Shown here in pieces: positions 14,456 through 16,215 of a stretch of DNA of 16,215 bases. The translations under genes were made by a program, and so were the position numbers. The notes below the pieces were generated by a model that saw only the letters and a list, made by a program, of their open reading frames with translations, ran no database searches and had not been told where the DNA came from. Position 1 is the first letter of the stretch. Every line of letters starts with the position of its first letter. This DNA is from Candidatus Cardinium sp. cBcalN2 (GTDB lineage: Bacteria > Bacteroidota > Bacteroidia > Cytophagales > Amoebophilaceae): NCBI RefSeq assembly GCF_022810445.1, contig NZ_JAACGD010000044.1, forward strand, positions 1 to 16,215, written 5' to 3'.

Positions 14456-15877
14456 TTGCATACCAAAATTAAAGAACTTTTACAATTTGGCACAGTTGGT
14501 GCACAAGTTGAAGCAAAAGGTTGGATCCGTACCAAACGCATCAATAAGCAGGTCATATTTCTTACACTCAGTGATGGTTCTTGTCAGCAACATTTACAAG
14601 TAGTCATGACCCCATCTGACCTACCAAAAGCGTTGCTCAACCAACTAGCTACAGGTGCTAGCATTGCCGTCTCTGGAAGTTTAGTTGCTTCACAAGGTAC
14701 CAACCAATCAATAGAATTACATGGCCATCAACTCACCCTACTAGGGAATGCCCCAGACTACCCTTTACAGCCAAAGGCTCATTCGTTGGAATTTCTACGC
14801 TCATTGGTACATCTTCGTTTTCGTACCAATACTTTTGGCGCAGTATTTAGGATCCGGCATGCGATTAGTTATGCCATCCACCACTTTTTTCACGAGCGTG
14901 GTTTTTTTTACCTTCATACACCTATTATTACAGCAGCTGATGCAGAAGGCGCAGGAGAATTGTTTCGTGTAACCAGCCTGGATCCTATGCATACAGCTAA
15001 AAATCTAGATGGCAACATTGATTTTAAAGAAGATTTTTTTAGCAGAGCTACTAACTTAACCGTTTCTGGACAACTTGCTGCAGAAACAGCTGCTATGGGG
15101 CTAGGAGCAGTCTATACTTTTGGCCCTACCTTTAGAGCAGAAAATTCTAATACCACTAGACACTTAGCAGAATTTTGGATGGTTGAACCAGAGGTAGCGT
15201 TTAATAATCTGGACGATACGATTGCACTAGCAGAAGCATTGTTAAAATTTTTATTAGCATACCTACTTAAAACATGCCCGGCAGAACTTGAATTTTTAAA
15301 TCAACGCTTGCTTAGCCATAGAAATAAAGAAGATAAAACTGCCCCCATGCCGCTATTAGAAAGATTAAACTTTGTGTTAGAACAGCCTTTTGCCCGTATT
15401 ACCTATACAGAAGCAATGGCTATTTTAATCGATTCTGAATCAAACAAGCATGGTAAATTTGCGTATCCTGTTACAGGTTGGGGTATGGATCTACAATCGG
15501 AACATGAACGTTACTTGGTAGAGCACCATTTTAAAAAACCGGTAGTAGTAACCGATTATCCAAAAGCTATCAAGGCATTTTACATGCGCCAAAATGATGA
15601 TGGCAAAACAGTAGCAGCCATGGATTTACTTTTCCCTAGTGTAGGAGAAATTATTGGGGGATCCCAGAGGGAAGAGCGCATAGATTATTTGCAAGCAGCC
15701 ATGCAGAGTAATGAGATTCAAGACTTGGACTGGTATTTGGATACCAGACGATTCGGCACCATACCCCATAGTGGCTTTGGTTTGGGGCTTGACCGGTTTG
15801 TATTGTTTGTAACCGGAATGGAAAACATACGGGATGTAATCCCATTTCCACGTACACCAGGACATGTGCCTTGTTAA
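14456..15877 (+). CDS. asnS: Asparaginyl-tRNA synthetase
   Basis: AsnRS is a cytoplasmic class IIb synthetase that charges tRNA-Asn with asparagine. The 473 residues match the family (E. coli 466). The N-terminal OB-fold anticodon-binding domain is visible in [20 protein letters not shown] and [12 protein letters not shown]. Motif 2 is [21 protein letters not shown] from Phe226, where the Asn-Thr-Thr pattern separates AsnRS from AspRS. Motif 3 is GFGLGLDRF at 440-448, followed by the [12 protein letters not shown] ending typical of AsnRS. The start is the TTG at 14456: the frame closes at a TAA at 14438, no ATG or GTG lies between that stop and the OB fold, and the purine-rich AAAAAGA at 14444-14450 could serve as ribosome-binding site. 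A direct AsnRS suggests tRNA-Asn need not be made by transamidation here. Confidence 0.97.
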   Translation: MHTKIKELLQFGTVGAQVEAKGWIRTKRINKQVIFLTLSDGSCQQHLQVVMTPSDLPKALLNQLATGASIAVSGSLVASQGTNQSIELHGHQLTLLGNAPDYPLQPKAHSLEFLRSLVHLRFRTNTFGAVFRIRHAISYAIHHFFHERGFFYLHTPIITAADAEGAGELFRVTSLDPMHTAKNLDGNIDFKEDFFSRATNLTVSGQLAAETAAMGLGAVYTFGPTFRAENSNTTRHLAEFWMVEPEVAFNNLDDTIALAEALLKFLLAYLLKTCPAELEFLNQRLLSHRNKEDKTAPMPLLERLNFVLEQPFARITYTEAMAILIDSESNKHGKFAYPVTGWGMDLQSEHERYLVEHHFKKPVVVTDYPKAIKAFYMRQNDDGKTVAAMDLLFPSVGEIIGGSQREERIDYLQAAMQSNEIQDLDWYLDTRRFGTIPHSGFGLGLDRFVLFVTGMENIRDVIPFPRTPGHVPC

Positions 15878-15999
15878 GCAGCTTGTTGTGTTTGTTAGGA
15901 ACAGGTTATTAGCTATATTTTTAATTATTTCTGTTTAGCTGACATCCATAGAGATAGGTTATAACTAAAGGAAAACGTGTCTATTCAGTACTGTGGTAG

Positions 16000-16215
16000 A
16001 AGTGGACTAAAAAACGCTTCCTAGAACCGCCATAGGCTCGAATGCATACGAAAAAAGCGTATCCGTTCACGACTGTGGTTTTTCTTCGATTATATTTAGC
16101 AACTCTTTGGTTTGCGTTGACGCAATTAGTATAAAATGAATTTTTGTTGTTACTTTTTTCTTGATAAAAAAGTAACCAAAAAATCAAGCGCTGATGAAAA
16201 AAGTGGCTGAAAGCT
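16000..16215 (+). repeat. Dispersed intergenic repeat, copy C, apparently rearranged
   Basis: AAGTGGACTAAAAAACGC at 16000-16017 matches the left edge of copy A in the same orientation. AAAGCG followed by CGTTCACGACTG near 16054-16078 resembles AAAGCGAACGTTACAACTG of copy A. From 16149 to 16215 the similarity is instead to the reverse complement of 7571-7634, including TTGAT, the T runs and the terminal hairpin. Direct left end plus inverted right end means the copy is composite, or two copies are nested head to head. It runs off the window. Confidence 0.55.
16149..16176. terminator. Hairpin with A/T tracts downstream of asnS; possible terminator
   Basis: GTTACTTTTTT pairs perfectly with AAAAAAGTAAC (11 bp) around the loop CTTGAT, the complement of the loop in the 7609-7634 hairpin. 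It is about 270 bases after asnS. A terminator role is possible in either direction, but it belongs to the repeat family, so it may be mobile-element structure instead. Confidence 0.4.

Larger units (their letters stand above)
15878..16215. other. Gene-free stretch after asnS to window edge
   Basis: These 338 bases hold no supported gene. From about 16000 onward they are related to the dispersed repeat at 7445-7634, listed separately. The stretch 15878-15999 has no recognised feature, and no obvious terminator directly follows asnS. Confidence 0.55.

Noticed and set aside
14488..14503. TGGCAC-N7-TGC, a possible -24/-12 sigma-54 promoter with correct GG-GC spacing
   Set aside because: It is inside the asnS coding region, its -12 part is GTGC rather than TTGC, and no gene start follows downstream.
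15981..16187. Minus-strand open frame of 68 codons after asnS
   Set aside because: It is contained almost wholly in repeat copy C, and the sequence is explained by the repeat.

Overview
The window is AT-rich, gene-dense bacterial DNA that reads like a Bacteroidota genome of the amoeba/arthropod-symbiont type (family Amoebophilaceae, e.g. Candidatus Amoebophilus or Candidatus Cardinium). The grounds are: the order miaB - sigma-54 activator - lptE - TPR-like protein - secG, which from memory is a conserved Bacteroidota block; Bacteroidota-style LptE, SecG and TPR-like sequences; a eukaryote-like ankyrin-repeat gene; a lipoprotein with a Cys-Gly-Gly-Ser N-terminus; and intergenic regions carrying repeats and apparent gene remnants. 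The genus is an inference, because no rRNA or other marker is present.

Layout. 1-3360: the 3' part of a very large membrane protein, a sodium/solute-symporter domain followed by about six extra membrane spans, a degenerate histidine-kinase-like core and a C-terminal RelA/SpoT-HD-like domain with no metal ligands. 3566-4216: a six-repeat ankyrin protein. 4217-4613: gene-free, with one copy of a dispersed repeat and a short possible gene remnant. 4614-6620: acetyl-CoA synthetase. 6745-7380: a probable lipoprotein. 7381-7801: gene-free, with the best copy of the dispersed repeat, including a 20+9 bp near-perfect palindrome. 7802-12254: the plus-strand cluster miaB, sigma-54 activator, lptE, TPR-like gene and secG, interrupted between lptE and the TPR-like gene by a possible minus-strand gene remnant. 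12270-12890: a signal-peptide-bearing probable outer-membrane protein. 12907-14325 (minus): rpoN. 14456-15877: asnS, divergent from rpoN across a 130-bp gap with a 21-bp-spaced direct repeat. 15878-16215: gene-free, with a third, rearranged repeat copy running to the window edge.

How the parts fit. RpoN and a receiver-less sigma-54 activator occur in the same window, so a complete sigma-54 switch is encoded here. SecG (protein export), LptE (outer-membrane assembly) and the predicted outer-membrane protein form an envelope group. MiaB and AsnS serve translation, and Acs makes acetyl-CoA from acetate. The ankyrin protein and the lipoprotein are the likeliest host-interaction genes. The most unusual items are the symporter/pseudo-kinase/pseudo-SpoT fusion and the dispersed palindromic element. 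No tRNA, rRNA, CRISPR array or intact transposase was seen.
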